Shown in pieces: positions 25,918-37,892 of a stretch of DNA of 64,000 bases. Within the stretch, counting starts at the first letter, position 1. Every line of letters starts with the position of its first letter. The DNA is from RPQJ01 sp963762315 (lineage in GTDB: Bacteria > Pseudomonadota > Gammaproteobacteria > Steroidobacterales > Steroidobacteraceae). The stretch spans positions 434,001 to 498,000 of the forward strand of contig CAVXKO010000003.1 in assembly GCA_963762315.1 (NCBI GenBank), read 5' to 3'. Below the pieces are notes generated by a model. The model had not been told where the DNA came from. It was given only the letters and a program-made list of their open reading frames with translations, and ran no database searches. A program made the translations under genes and the position numbers.

Positions 25918-26295
25918 ATGAAAAAGCAACAGGGATTTACGCTTGCGGAATTGCTGGTGGTCGTGGCCATCGTGGGCGTGCTTGCCGCGATTGCGTTGCC
26001 GGGCTACCGAGAGTCCGTACGCAAGGGACATCGTCGAGCTGCACAGTCGGTGATGGTGGACATTGCCAGTCGGGAACGGCAGTTTTTCGTTGCCAATCGT
26101 CAATTCGCCAGCAAGGACGATCTCGGGTACACGCTTCCGACGGATGTGGACGGCAACTACGACTACGATATCGTGGTCGACGACGGTCCGCCCCCGGGTT
26201 TCACGATCACATTTACTCCCACTGGGGCACAGGCTGTCGACGGTGACATCTCCCTCACCAGTGAGGGGGTCAAGAGCCCCCCGGAGAAGTGGTAA
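25918..26295 (+). CDS. pilE: Type IV pilin PilE-like minor pilin
   Basis: 125 residues. A short basic leader (MKKQQG) precedes the prepilin cleavage motif G-FTLAE with Glu5, followed by the hydrophobic helix LLVVVAIVGVLAAIALPGY. The mature protein is short for a major pilin (about 119 residues) and fits PilE minor pilins. PilD should cleave and methylate it. It is the first gene of pilE-pilV-pilW-pilX-pilY1-fimT. The gene downstream begins three bases after its stop. Confidence 0.9.
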   Translation: MKKQQGFTLAELLVVVAIVGVLAAIALPGYRESVRKGHRRAAQSVMVDIASRERQFFVANRQFASKDDLGYTLPTDVDGNYDYDIVVDDGPPPGFTITFTPTGAQAVDGDISLTSEGVKSPPEKW

Positions 26296-26297
26296 AC

Positions 26298-26870
26298 ATG
26301 CGCTCTCAACACTTGTCCACGCAAGGCGGCGCAACACTGATTGAAGTGCTCGTTGCCATGGTCATTCTCGCGTTTGGACTTCTGGGTCTGGTCGGTTTGC
26401 AGGCTCGTCTGCAGGTGCTCCAGATGGAGTCCTATCAACGAGCGCAGGGGCTGCTGCTCCTGCAGGACATGGCGAGCCGAATTGCTGGCAACCGATACCA
26501 CGCCGGTGACTACGCGGCGAGCGCGCCCGTCGATTCGCCGCTCGGCGTCGGCGATTGCCCCACCGCTACCGGTACCCGCGAAGAGGTGGATGTCAAAGAA
26601 TGGTGCGAGGCGCTGCAGGGCGCAGGCGAAACACAAAGCACCAGCAAGGTTGGTGCAATGGTGGGTGGCGGCGGCTGCGTCGAGGACCTGGGTGGTGGCG
26701 ATTACCTCGTGACCGTGACGTGGCAGGGTCTGGCCCCGATCTCGGCGCCGCCTGACAGCGTCGCTTGCGGCGCGACGCTGTACGACAGCCCCGACCCCGC
26801 TGCGCCATGTCAGGGGGATCTGTGCCGTCGCGCAGTGACGACGATCGTGCGCGTCGCGACGCTGACGTGA
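26298..26870 (+). CDS. pilV: Type IV minor pilin PilV
   Basis: 190 residues from ATG 26298, preceded by CGGAGAAG; a GTG at 26289 is an alternative. The leader is followed by GATLIEVLVAMVILAFGLLG, the PilV/GspI class III signal with Glu5. The body has Cys pairs in GVGDCPTA, VKEWCEAL and GGGCVEDL. PilV takes part in the priming complex at the pilus tip with PilW, PilX, PilE and PilY1. The intergenic gap to pilW is five bases. Confidence 0.88.
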   Translation: MRSQHLSTQGGATLIEVLVAMVILAFGLLGLVGLQARLQVLQMESYQRAQGLLLLQDMASRIAGNRYHAGDYAASAPVDSPLGVGDCPTATGTREEVDVKEWCEALQGAGETQSTSKVGAMVGGGGCVEDLGGGDYLVTVTWQGLAPISAPPDSVACGATLYDSPDPAAPCQGDLCRRAVTTIVRVATLT

Positions 26871-26875
26871 TTGCC

Positions 26876-28048
26876 ATGTGGCGCAATCCACAATCAGAGA
26901 CCTCGCCGTCCGTGCGGCGCCGTCAGTCGGGCTTCACCCTCGTCGAGCTCATGGTCTCGATTACGATCGGGTTGGTCATTCTGGGGGCGATGGTTGCGCT
27001 CTTCATCAACACGAGCAAGGCCAACCGCGAGATGGCGCGCGCTAACAACGTGATTGAGAACGGTCGCCTGGCTGCGGAGTTGATCAAGAACGACGTCGTG
27101 CACGCGGGGTTCTGGGGTACCTACGTGCCGCCGTTCGATGATCAGACCTATGCGCCGGACACCTACGACCCGGTGACCGCGGGGGTTCCGACGGGCGCTC
27201 CGGATCCGTGCCTGGCCTACAGCGCGCCCTGGACCCCGCAATACATGGCGAACCTCATCGCGATTCCCATCCAGGCTTACGACGACTCCTCGCTGATCTG
27301 CAGCGGCGTGGCCGCGGGCTCCGACAAGCAGCCGGGTACGGACATGCTGGTGGTGCGTCATGCGGAGCTGTGCGTCCCGGACGAGGCCACCGGCTCCGGG
27401 ACCTGCGAAACGGACGATCCAGCCAAACTCTATATCCAGGCGTCGCGCTGCACCTCGGATCCGGTGCGCTACGTATTTGGCGACAGCGGCTTCACGCTGC
27501 GGCAGCGCGACTGCGCAACGGAAGCAGAGAAGCGCAAGTTCGTTTCCGACATCTACTTCATCCGCAATTACGCCGTGACGCCGGGGGACGGCGTCCCGAC
27601 GCTGATGCGATCGCAATTCGACCTGGTGTCGGGCGTGCCGGCGCACCAGCCGGCCGTGGCCATGGTGGAAGGCATCGAAGGCTTCAGTGTCGAGCTCGGT
27701 GTCGACAGTTTGAGCAAGACGGGCGATGCCGTGGACTACTCCGAGACCATTAATTGGGATCCCCCGGAGGAACGGACGACGCCGACGAACCGTGGTGACA
27801 GCGTGCCGGATGGCGATTTCGTCCACTGCGCCCCCGATTGCACGGTGGATCAGCTGGTCAACGTCACGGCAGTCAAGCTCTACCTCCTGGTCCGCAGCCG
27901 GGAGACCTCTCCCGGGTACACGGACACCAAGGTCTACACGATGGGCGGCGGCACGACGGTGGGCCCGTTCAACGACCACTTCAAACGCCATCTCTTCGTC
28001 ACCACGGTGCGCTTGCCAAACGTCGCCGGCCGGAGAGAAACGCCATGA
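26876..28048 (+). CDS. pilW: Type IV minor pilin PilW
   Basis: 390 residues from ATG 26876. The class III signal is QSGFTLVELMVSITIGLVIL with Glu5. The large mature domain (over 340 residues) with many Cys residues is characteristic of PilW. It helps form the initiation complex at the pilus tip. The stop overlaps the start of pilX (ATGA), giving tight translational coupling. No irregularity is seen in the frame. Confidence 0.9.
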   Translation: MWRNPQSETSPSVRRRQSGFTLVELMVSITIGLVILGAMVALFINTSKANREMARANNVIENGRLAAELIKNDVVHAGFWGTYVPPFDDQTYAPDTYDPVTAGVPTGAPDPCLAYSAPWTPQYMANLIAIPIQAYDDSSLICSGVAAGSDKQPGTDMLVVRHAELCVPDEATGSGTCETDDPAKLYIQASRCTSDPVRYVFGDSGFTLRQRDCATEAEKRKFVSDIYFIRNYAVTPGDGVPTLMRSQFDLVSGVPAHQPAVAMVEGIEGFSVELGVDSLSKTGDAVDYSETINWDPPEERTTPTNRGDSVPDGDFVHCAPDCTVDQLVNVTAVKLYLLVRSRETSPGYTDTKVYTMGGGTTVGPFNDHFKRHLFVTTVRLPNVAGRRETP

Positions 28049-28530
28049 GCGCGCGCAATCCTCGCTCCCAACGCGGCGCCGCGCTCGTGGTCGGTTTGAT
28101 CATGCTGGTGCTCATCACGGTCATGCTGCTTGCCGCCATGAACTTGAGCACTACCAACTTCAGGGCAGTCTCGAACATGCAGTTCCGCGAGGAAGCCATC
28201 GCTGCTGCCGACGCGGCGATCAAGGAGCGGTTGAGCGGCAGTTTTTCGGCTGCCCCAGGGACCTCCACATCTGCCGTGGACCTCGACAACGATGGCACCA
28301 CGGACTATTCCGTCACCGTGACACCGACGTGTATCGCCACGACACAGGTTTTCAAGTCCTCCCCCAGCAGCAAGAAGCTTGGGCCGTCGATGTCGCCGTC
28401 GCCCATCTGGAGCACGACATGGGACATCAGCGCCACGGTCACGGACGCAGACACCGGCGCGTCGGTGGCCTTGAATTCCGGCGTCCGTGTCCAGCTGAAC
28501 GACGCCGAGAAGATCCTGGCGTGCGATTGA
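28045..28530 (+). CDS. pilX: Type IV pilus assembly protein PilX
   Basis: 161 residues from ATG 28045, overlapping the pilW stop by four bases. It begins with a basic leader and the segment QRGAALVVGLIMLVLITVML, the PilX/GspK-like signal in which the Glu5 position is not glutamate. This family trait marks the pilin at the very tip of the complex. The mature part is short and polar. It precedes pilY1 by 25 bases, including an AGGAG ribosome binding site. Confidence 0.87.
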   Translation: MSARNPRSQRGAALVVGLIMLVLITVMLLAAMNLSTTNFRAVSNMQFREEAIAAADAAIKERLSGSFSAAPGTSTSAVDLDNDGTTDYSVTVTPTCIATTQVFKSSPSSKKLGPSMSPSPIWSTTWDISATVTDADTGASVALNSGVRVQLNDAEKILACD

Positions 28531-28555
28531 AGCCAAGTTTTTCAGGAGATCTGCC

Positions 28556-31500
28556 ATGAAAGGCCGTTTTGTCATCACCCTGCTGGCCCTTGCCCTTTCG
28601 TGGCAATCCGGGCCTGCCGCCGCAGAGGACATCGACCTGTTCGCGGGCAAGCCGAGCGAAAGTTCGGACAAGCCGAACGTCCTGTTCGTCATCGACAACG
28701 CCGCGGACTTTTCGTCGAGCGCGTCCGGGACGACTACCTGCAAGATCGCGGGCGCAACGAACTCGCTGAGCGGCACGACGGGCGGCATCGAGCAATGCGC
28801 CCTGTACAACGTGATCAATTCCCTGCCGGCAGAGTCCGTCAGTATTGGCATCATGCTTTACAACGGCCCGAACGTGCAGCGCGGGGTCAAATTCAATACC
28901 ACCGACGCGAATCTGAATTGCAACCCGTCCAAGGCCGGCGGCTGCCTCGTGTACCCGATCAGCCTGATGACGGACGCGGAGAAGACGAAATTCATCAACT
29001 GGATCAATACCTGGAAGACGTCCGGCAGTGCGGGCCCGGGCTATGTCAAGGCGAGCAACGAGAATACCGGCGCGTCCATGCAGGAGGCGTGGGCTTATTA
29101 CAAGGGCAAGACAGGGCTCTCGGGCGACAACTATGCCGGCAAGGCGCCGGTCAAGGGCCAGTGCCTGAACAACTACGTCATCTTCATCGGTAATGCATTC
29201 TCGTCCAACAGCACGCCTGCCGACGCCAACGGCCCACTGGCGGCGCTGACCGCCGCGGGCGGTAATGCGACCAAGATCCTGGGACCCATCAAGACGGTGT
29301 GCTCCAAGCCCAGCGGCACGAGCTTCACCTTCCCATCCAATACAACTCACGAGACCCAGGGTTACTACACCGACGAGTGGGCGAGGTTCATGCTGACCAA
29401 CAGCATCACCACGTACACCATTGGCCTGATCGACCCGGTCAAGTGCGCAAGCGCCTACGAGGCGACTCTCATCAGCACGGCGAAAGTCGGCGGTGGGAAA
29501 TACTATGCGACGAAGAACCTGGCCGAGTTGCAGAACGCGATACAGGCGGCCCTGAGCGAGATCCAGGCCATCAACAGCGTATTCGCCTCGGTCAGCTTGC
29601 CCGTCAGCGTCAATACCGAAGGCACCTACCTGAACCAGGTATACATCGGCATGTTCCGGCCGGAGGCCACCGCAGCGCCGCGCTGGCTTGGCAACCTCAA
29701 GCAGTACCGGCTGGGCCTGGACAATACGGGGCAGCTCAAGCTGTACGACTCCCAGGCGACGCCGCAGCTCGCGATCAACTATGCGGGTACGAAGACCGGC
29801 TTCATCGCGGAGTGCGCCTTGAGCTATTGGACGCCCGCACCTCCGGGTGGAATCGACAGCTACTGGGCCCTCAACGCGGTCCAGACTTGCTTGAGCACGC
29901 CAGCAGAGTCGAATTCTTTCGACGGCAACATCGTCGAAAAGGGCGCTCAGGGGCAGGCGCTCCGGGGATCCGCGACGGCGACCTCCATCTCGCGAACCAT
30001 CAAGACCTGCAGTTCTTCTGCCTGCACGGGTCTGGGCAATTTCGATTCGGCCAACACTGCCGTCACCAAGTTGGCGCTGGCGAACGGGGATGCGACGGCA
30101 GCCGCTGCCATGACGGACACCGACCGGACCAACCTGATCGACTGGGCCCGTGGCTTGAACAACCGGGGTGACGAGACCTATGTCAATGCCACGGCAATGC
30201 GGCCGTCCGTGCACGGCGACGTCGTGCATTCGCGCCCGGCCGCGATCAACTTCGGCACGGATGCATCGCCCAAGGTCGTCGTTTTCTATGGTGGCAATGA
30301 CGGCGTCCTGCGCGCGGTCAATGGCAACCGCGCGACCAGCTTTGGCGGCGCCGCTGCGGGCAGTGAACTCTGGTCGTTCATCGCGCCGGAGTTCTACGGG
30401 TACATCAAGCGAATTCGCGACAACAGTCCGGTCATCAGTTTCGAGAGTCTCAAGTCGACCCCAACGACGCCGACACCCGAGCCGAAGCGCTACGGCTTCG
30501 ACGGGCCGATGGAGGTCTATCGCAACGGCAGCACGGCGTGGCTGTACGCGACGCAGCGTCGCGGTGGCCGTGCGGTGTACGCGTTCGATGTCAGCAACAT
30601 CGCGACGAGCCCCAGCGGCACGACGCTGAAATGGAGGCGGGGCTGCGATGCGAGCGGCGGCAGCTGCTCGACCGGATTCGATGACATTGGGCAGACGTGG
30701 TCTACGCCCCAGGTCATGAAGACCTCGGGCTACCCCGGGTCGGGCGCCACCCCGACACCGTTGCTGATCATGGGCGGCGGCTACGATACCTGCGAAGATG
30801 CCGACCCGAACACGTGCGACGGGTCCTCCAAGGGCAATCGCATCTATGTCCTCGATGCCGACGATGGCACCTTGAAGAAGACGTTCAGCACCATCCGGGG
30901 AGTGATCGGCGACATCTTTGTCGTGACCGACGACAGCACAGGCCTGGCCCTGTGGGCCTATGCAGCGGACCTCGGTGGGAACATCTATCGCATTTCCGGC
31001 GCGAGCGCGAACGAGCCGTTCGGATTGACGGCCCCCGCCAGCTGGACGATCACCAAGATCGCTTCGTTGGGCTGCGACACGGTCGCCGTCAGCTGTTCTC
31101 CCACGAATCGCAAGTTCATGTTTGCCCCGGACGTCGTGGAGGAGGACGGCATCTATTACTTGATGCTCGGTTCGGGTGACCGTGAGAAGCCGCTCGGCGA
31201 GAGGACCGCGACCCCAGGCGATCCGTATTGGCCGGCGGCATTCGGCACGACAAATTACTTTTTCATGGTCAAGGACAAACCCACGGAGCCGACGTGGCTG
31301 TCCAGTGAGTTCTCCAACTGCGGCTCCAACGTGATCTGCCTCGACTCGCTGCTGCCCATCCTGTCGGCCGACAACCCGGATCCTGACGATCTCGCCAGCA
31401 AGAAGGGCTGGTACCTGGGCCTGCGTGATCACGAGCAGGTGGTGACGTCTGCCATCACCGTCTACGGCATCACGACATTCAGCACTCATGTGCCGCATGT

Positions 31501-31813
31501 GCCGTCGGAAGCCGAGTGCAAGCCGGAGCGCGGCACGGCGCGTGTCTACAACATCATGTATGCGGACGCGTCGATCCCCACCAAGATCGTGAACGGCGTC
31601 CGGGTCCCCTCCAGGTTGAACCGGTCCGCCGAGATCGCCGGCGGCGGCCTGCCTCCTTCGCCCGTGGCGGGCCAGGTGACGCTGGACAACGGCAAGACGG
31701 TCCCATTTATCATCGGGGCTGATCCGAATTCGCCGTTGGAAGGCTCGCTGCCGCCGAGTCCTGCTACGATCCAACAGCCGAAAGGCTACCAATACTGGTT
31801 CATTCGCAAGTGA
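28556..31813 (+). CDS. pilY1: Type IV pilus tip adhesin PilY1
   Basis: 1085 residues with a signal peptide (about 1-23, ending GPAAA). The N-terminal half has a von Willebrand A-like start KPNVLFVIDNAADFSSS; the usual DxSxS metal site is degenerate (Asp47-Asn48-Ala49-Ala50-Asp51). The C-terminal half is the PilY1 beta-propeller: HGDVVHSRPAAINFG, VVFYGGNDGVLRAVNG, LWSFIAPEFYG and YVLDADDGTLKKTF. PilY1 is the tip-associated, calcium-modulated factor for extension, surface sensing and adhesion. It lies in the minor pilin operon and its stop overlaps the fimT start (GTGA). Confidence 0.92.
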   Translation: MKGRFVITLLALALSWQSGPAAAEDIDLFAGKPSESSDKPNVLFVIDNAADFSSSASGTTTCKIAGATNSLSGTTGGIEQCALYNVINSLPAESVSIGIMLYNGPNVQRGVKFNTTDANLNCNPSKAGGCLVYPISLMTDAEKTKFINWINTWKTSGSAGPGYVKASNENTGASMQEAWAYYKGKTGLSGDNYAGKAPVKGQCLNNYVIFIGNAFSSNSTPADANGPLAALTAAGGNATKILGPIKTVCSKPSGTSFTFPSNTTHETQGYYTDEWARFMLTNSITTYTIGLIDPVKCASAYEATLISTAKVGGGKYYATKNLAELQNAIQAALSEIQAINSVFASVSLPVSVNTEGTYLNQVYIGMFRPEATAAPRWLGNLKQYRLGLDNTGQLKLYDSQATPQLAINYAGTKTGFIAECALSYWTPAPPGGIDSYWALNAVQTCLSTPAESNSFDGNIVEKGAQGQALRGSATATSISRTIKTCSSSACTGLGNFDSANTAVTKLALANGDATAAAAMTDTDRTNLIDWARGLNNRGDETYVNATAMRPSVHGDVVHSRPAAINFGTDASPKVVVFYGGNDGVLRAVNGNRATSFGGAAAGSELWSFIAPEFYGYIKRIRDNSPVISFESLKSTPTTPTPEPKRYGFDGPMEVYRNGSTAWLYATQRRGGRAVYAFDVSNIATSPSGTTLKWRRGCDASGGSCSTGFDDIGQTWSTPQVMKTSGYPGSGATPTPLLIMGGGYDTCEDADPNTCDGSSKGNRIYVLDADDGTLKKTFSTIRGVIGDIFVVTDDSTGLALWAYAADLGGNIYRISGASANEPFGLTAPASWTITKIASLGCDTVAVSCSPTNRKFMFAPDVVEEDGIYYLMLGSGDREKPLGERTATPGDPYWPAAFGTTNYFFMVKDKPTEPTWLSSEFSNCGSNVICLDSLLPILSADNPDPDDLASKKGWYLGLRDHEQVVTSAITVYGITTFSTHVPHVPSEAECKPERGTARVYNIMYADASIPTKIVNGVRVPSRLNRSAEIAGGGLPPSPVAGQVTLDNGKTVPFIIGADPNSPLEGSLPPSPATIQQPKGYQYWFIRK

Positions 31814-32358
31814 TCTCACGCCCAACCATGGCTGCAATGACCCGACGCCCGCGAACCCGGTATCGGCCCCCTCCGGACATCCGCGGGGTGACGCTGATCG
31901 AATTGCTGGTGGCTATCGCAGTGCTGGCAATGCTCCTGAGCCTGGCTGTTCCATCATTCAGGGATGCGGCTCTCAGCAGCTCCCTGAATGCAATCGCCAA
32001 CAACATGTACGCCAGCGTGCAGCTGGCGCGCAGCGAGGCGATCAAGCGCAACCAGGTCGTCACGCTTTGCGCGTCGTCCGATGGCAGCACTTGCGATGGC
32101 GAGTGGCGCGAGGGGTGGATCGTGATGGACGCAGCCTCCAACGTCCTCCAGCGCCAGGAGGCTGTGCCCAGGGGTTTTCGCGTGACGGAGGCTGCCGCTG
32201 AAGACAGTCTCAGCTTTCAGCCGATCGGTGTGGGTGCCACGGCCGCGACTTTCACCGTCTGTCGCGCGTCTCCCGCGGGTGAGCAGGAGCGGGTGGTTTC
32301 CATTACGGCCACGGGCTCGCCCTACGTCACGCGGACCGAGGCGGGGAGCTGTCCGTAG
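31810..32358 (+). CDS. fimT: Minor pilin FimT/GspH-like
   Basis: 182 residues from GTG 31810 (overlap with the pilY1 stop); ATG 31828 and 31837 are alternatives that shorten the leader. The prepilin motif is G-VTLIELLVAIAVLAML with Glu5. The mature part has the FimT features LSSSLNAIANNMYASVQLAR and SEAIKRNQVVTLC. FimT has been linked to DNA binding in natural transformation in some Gammaproteobacteria. Its 3' end overlaps a convergent glycosyltransferase by 32 bases. The operon ends here. Confidence 0.87.
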   Translation: MISRPTMAAMTRRPRTRYRPPPDIRGVTLIELLVAIAVLAMLLSLAVPSFRDAALSSSLNAIANNMYASVQLARSEAIKRNQVVTLCASSDGSTCDGEWREGWIVMDAASNVLQRQEAVPRGFRVTEAAAEDSLSFQPIGVGATAATFTVCRASPAGEQERVVSITATGSPYVTRTEAGSCP

Positions 32359-33403
32359 CCTGCTCGCGCGCCGCCCTCGCGGCGACCGCCGCCTCGGCCG
32401 CAGCGTCGGCTGCCGGCTTGTCCCCGAGCGCTTCGTAGGTGCTCTGCAGGACCTCATAGGGTCCCTCGTAGAGGGCTGGCGGGTGGCGGAAGCTGATGCG
32501 GTGAAAGCTCGCCCCGGAGCCTTCGAAAAGCCCGTTGACCGCCGCCATGTTCGACCACGCGATGGCGTCCTCGTAGCGCCGCGCCTTGTATGCCGACCAG
32601 CCCGCCAGCCAGGCGAGTTCCGCGGTGGCCGGCCGGATCGCAAGGCCGCGAGCGCAGGCATCGATGGCATCGGTCCAGCGCTTCAATTCCGTCAGGCACG
32701 TGGCTTCGCGATAGCAGGCCCACGCGGCTTCCTCCGGCCAGCCGCGCAGGTCGCTGCAGGCACGGTAGGCCGCGATTGCCTCGTCGTAACGCCCTAGGTC
32801 GTGCAGCGAAGCGCCCAGGTAGTAGTGCCAGCGCGGATCGCCGGGATGCGCGCTCGTGTACTCGAGCAACACGGCAGCATCACGCTCGAACTTCGCCTTC
32901 AAGGCCTGCGGGTCCTTGGGCAGCTCGCGGAAGCGGGCGCCCGCAATGACGGCAGAGTCGCCGGCTTGCTTGCCTTCCACGCATTCGTGCGTCGGTCCCT
33001 TCCACACGACCTTGGCGGGCAGACGGAAGATGCGCTCCTTGGCGTACGAGCCGTCGTCGGCGTCGACGAGCACGACCTTACCTTTCGCTTTCGCGAGTTC
33101 GCGCTTGAGGTCGAAGCCCGGCGCGAAGTGCAGGCGCTCGTCGGTATCCACGGTCACGGCCCAGCGGGCACCCAGCTGGGTGGCGGCCTGCAGCGCGAAA
33201 TTGCGCGCCGCGGCGAAGTCGTTGCGCCAGGGGAATTCGCGCACGAACAGCTTGTCGCCGGCGACCCTGCGCGCGACTTCGAGCGTGTCGTCGCGAGCGC
33301 CGGTGTCGATGACGATGCAGCGATCCACGTGCGGCGCGATGGAAGCCAGGGCGTCGCCAATGATGTCTGCGTTGCTGCCGGTCAGTGTGGTGGAGACGAT
33401 CAT
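32327..33403 (-). CDS. Family 2 glycosyltransferase with tetratricopeptide-like repeats
   Basis: 358 residues. The N-terminal GT-A domain is compact: MIVSTTLTGSNADIIGDALA, then CIVIDTGARDDT and AVTVDTDERLHF (metal-binding DTD). From about residue 160 TPR-like helices follow, such as PRWHYYLGASLHDLGRYDEA and YREATCLTELKRWTDAIDAC. Proteins with this layout glycosylate proteins or lipids in the cytoplasm. It is convergent with fimT. Participation in pilin glycosylation is a guess from position. Confidence 0.8.
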   Translation of the reverse strand: MIVSTTLTGSNADIIGDALASIAPHVDRCIVIDTGARDDTLEVARRVAGDKLFVREFPWRNDFAAARNFALQAATQLGARWAVTVDTDERLHFAPGFDLKRELAKAKGKVVLVDADDGSYAKERIFRLPAKVVWKGPTHECVEGKQAGDSAVIAGARFRELPKDPQALKAKFERDAAVLLEYTSAHPGDPRWHYYLGASLHDLGRYDEAIAAYRACSDLRGWPEEAAWACYREATCLTELKRWTDAIDACARGLAIRPATAELAWLAGWSAYKARRYEDAIAWSNMAAVNGLFEGSGASFHRISFRHPPALYEGPYEVLQSTYEALGDKPAADAAAEAAVAARAAREQATDSSPPRSA

Positions 33404-33450
33404 GCGCCGGGCCTTGATACCGAACGGGCGCGCGCAGCGTCAAGGCGTAT

Positions 33451-33571
33451 GAACCCTCACCCGCCGCAACCGGCGACCTCTCCCGCAGGCGGGAGAGGTG
33501 AGAATTCCCTCGCCCGTTTACGGGAGAGGGTGCGAGCGACGTCGCGTCAGCGATGTTGCGAGGGGTGAGGG
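33451..33571. repeat. Composite REP-like repeat next to the rpoD stop
   Basis: The element has outer inverted ends ACCCTCACCC and GGGGTGAGGGT around two inner hairpins: CCTCTCCCGC-AG-GCGGGAGAGG (33475-33496) and an imperfect one at 33505-33528. It stops exactly at the rpoD stop codon on the minus strand, so it could stabilise or terminate the rpoD transcript. Related hairpins occur at 44491-44590 and 45690-45707, marking a dispersed family. Confidence 0.75.
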
Positions 33572-35864
<2,293 letters not shown>

Positions 35865-35936
35865 GATGGGGCGCCTCAGCGGGGTGTAAAAAAGAGCGGA
35901 ATTATATACCAGATCGAGCGCCGGCCGCCTGTGGAT

Positions 35937-37772
35937 TTAGCCGCTCGGCACGGCGCGCCCGGACTGCCCCTTGGCGCGCAGAAGCCCTTGAAGTTCAAGC
36001 TTTTCCTGGTCCGTCAGAGCGTCTTCGCGCGCCTTGGCCAGCAGGGCGTCGAGGCGGCGGGCGGGCGACTCCTCATGGATCAGACGGGCGATGGCCGACT
36101 GGAGTTCCGCCGTGGCCTGGGGGAGGTCGACCACCAGGACTTCCGAGAGGGCCAGTTTCGACAGCGACGTGTGCTCCGGGCGATCCCGCCAGCGCTCCAG
36201 GAGCGCCGCCGTGCTGGACGGCGGGTCTTCGCGCACCTGCATCAGCAGCTCGGCCAGCAGCGCCGAACCGGGCCGGTCGAACGTGCCGACGGCGTCGATC
36301 TCGTCCTGCGTGACGCCGGAGGCGGCGGACGGGAAGTGCACCAGCAGCGTAATAGCCTGGCGCACGAGATTGCCGCGGCCCGTGGAATGCGTCGGCGCGG
36401 ACGCGCGCCGCGCCTGCACCTGGGCGGAAGCCCGAGGCTCGAAGCGGCCCGGCGGAGCGGGCTCGTCGGACCCCAGCAATTCGGCGAGGCGATTCGCCGA
36501 CATGCGCACGGCTTCGGCCAGTTGCGTGACGAGCAGCTCGCGATACACGTCCGACGGGATGCGTCGCACCAGCGGCCGCGCCAGTTCGACGAGCTTGGCG
36601 CGCCCGTCCACGCTCGCCATGTCCACGCGCGACGAGAGTTCGCGGATGAAGTATTCGGACAAGGGCAGGGCGCTCGCGAGCCGCGCTTCGAAGGCGTCGC
36701 GGCCCTCTTCCTGCACCAGCGTGTCGGGGTCGTGGCCGTCGGGCAGGAACAGGAATCGCACCTGCCGGCCCTGCTTCACTTCGCCGACGGCATTCTCGAG
36801 CGCGCGCCACGCGGCGGCGCGGCCGGCGCGGTCGCCGTCGAAGCAGAACACCACTTCGCCGACGAGCCGGAAGATGCGCTGCAGGTGCTCGGGCGTCGTC
36901 GCCGTGCCGAGCGTGGCGACGGCATAGGTAATGCCGGCCTGGTGCAGGCTGACGACGTCCATGTAGCCCTCGACCACCATCAGCCGCTGCAGGCTGCGGG
37001 TCGCCTGGCGTGCTTCGAACAGGCCGTAGAGTTCGCGGCCCTTGTGGAAGAGCTCGGTCTCGGGCGAGTTCAGGTACTTCGGCTCGCCCTGGTCGAGCAC
37101 GCGACCGCCGAAGCCGATGGTGCGGCCGCGCGTGTCGCGGATCGGGAACATCACGCGGTCGCGGAAACGGTCGTAGAAACCGGGCGATTCACCGGGGCGC
37201 GCGTTCTCGGGGTTGCGCTCGATGATCAGGCCCGCGCGCAGCAGCACCTGCCGCTCGTCGTCGGTGGTGCCGTAGCGATCGAGCAGGGCGTCCCACTTCG
37301 CGGGGGCGTAGCCGATGCCGAAGCGCTGCATGATGTCGGCCGTGAGGCCGCGGCGGTTGAGGTAGTCCTTCGCGCGCGCCTCGCCGCTCAACGACTGGCG
37401 GAAGAACAGCGACGCGCGCTCCATCGCGACGTACAGTTCGTCGTTCGGGTGCGCGGGCGCGGCGCTGCCGCCTTCGCGCGGCACGTCCATGCCGGCGCGC
37501 GCCGCGAGCTCTTCGACGGCCTCGACGAAGCCGAGGTGGTCGTACTCCATGACGAAGCCGAGCGCGGTGCCGTGCGCGCCGCAGCCGAAGCAGTGGTAGA
37601 ACTGCTTGTCGGCGCTGACCGTGAACGACGGGGACTTCTCGTCGTGGAACGGGCAGCAGGCCTTGTATTCCTTGCCGCCGCGCTTCAACTGCACGCGGCT
37701 GCCGATCACCTCGACGATGTCCGTCCGGGCGATCAGCTCGTCGATGAAGTGCTGGGGGATGCGGCCGGCCAC
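35937..37772 (-). CDS. dnaG: DNA primase DnaG
   Basis: 611 residues from GTG 37772, matching the usual start (VAGRIPQHFI). The zinc finger is complete (Cys40, His43, Cys61, Cys64 in CCPFHDEKSPSF and YHCFGCG). The TOPRIM domain follows with LMVVEGYMDV and VFCFDGDRAGRAAAWRAL, and a C-terminal helicase-binding region (LEGLL-like ends). DnaG makes RNA primers at the fork with DnaB. rpoD follows 72 bases downstream and rpsU lies upstream, as in the macromolecular synthesis operon. An unusually long gap with hairpins separates it from yqeY. Confidence 0.96.
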   Translation of the reverse strand: MAGRIPQHFIDELIARTDIVEVIGSRVQLKRGGKEYKACCPFHDEKSPSFTVSADKQFYHCFGCGAHGTALGFVMEYDHLGFVEAVEELAARAGMDVPREGGSAAPAHPNDELYVAMERASLFFRQSLSGEARAKDYLNRRGLTADIMQRFGIGYAPAKWDALLDRYGTTDDERQVLLRAGLIIERNPENARPGESPGFYDRFRDRVMFPIRDTRGRTIGFGGRVLDQGEPKYLNSPETELFHKGRELYGLFEARQATRSLQRLMVVEGYMDVVSLHQAGITYAVATLGTATTPEHLQRIFRLVGEVVFCFDGDRAGRAAAWRALENAVGEVKQGRQVRFLFLPDGHDPDTLVQEEGRDAFEARLASALPLSEYFIRELSSRVDMASVDGRAKLVELARPLVRRIPSDVYRELLVTQLAEAVRMSANRLAELLGSDEPAPPGRFEPRASAQVQARRASAPTHSTGRGNLVRQAITLLVHFPSAASGVTQDEIDAVGTFDRPGSALLAELLMQVREDPPSSTAALLERWRDRPEHTSLSKLALSEVLVVDLPQATAELQSAIARLIHEESPARRLDALLAKAREDALTDQEKLELQGLLRAKGQSGRAVPSG

Positions 37773-37892
37773 GGTTCGGTGCGTTGGGTGCTTGCGTGCA
37801 GGGGGCGATGGATAGCGAATAGTGGGGGCGCCAGGACGCCTAGCAAGTTGACCGGAGGCAGGAATCGCTCCAGCCGCGCCGGCAGTGTCAGG

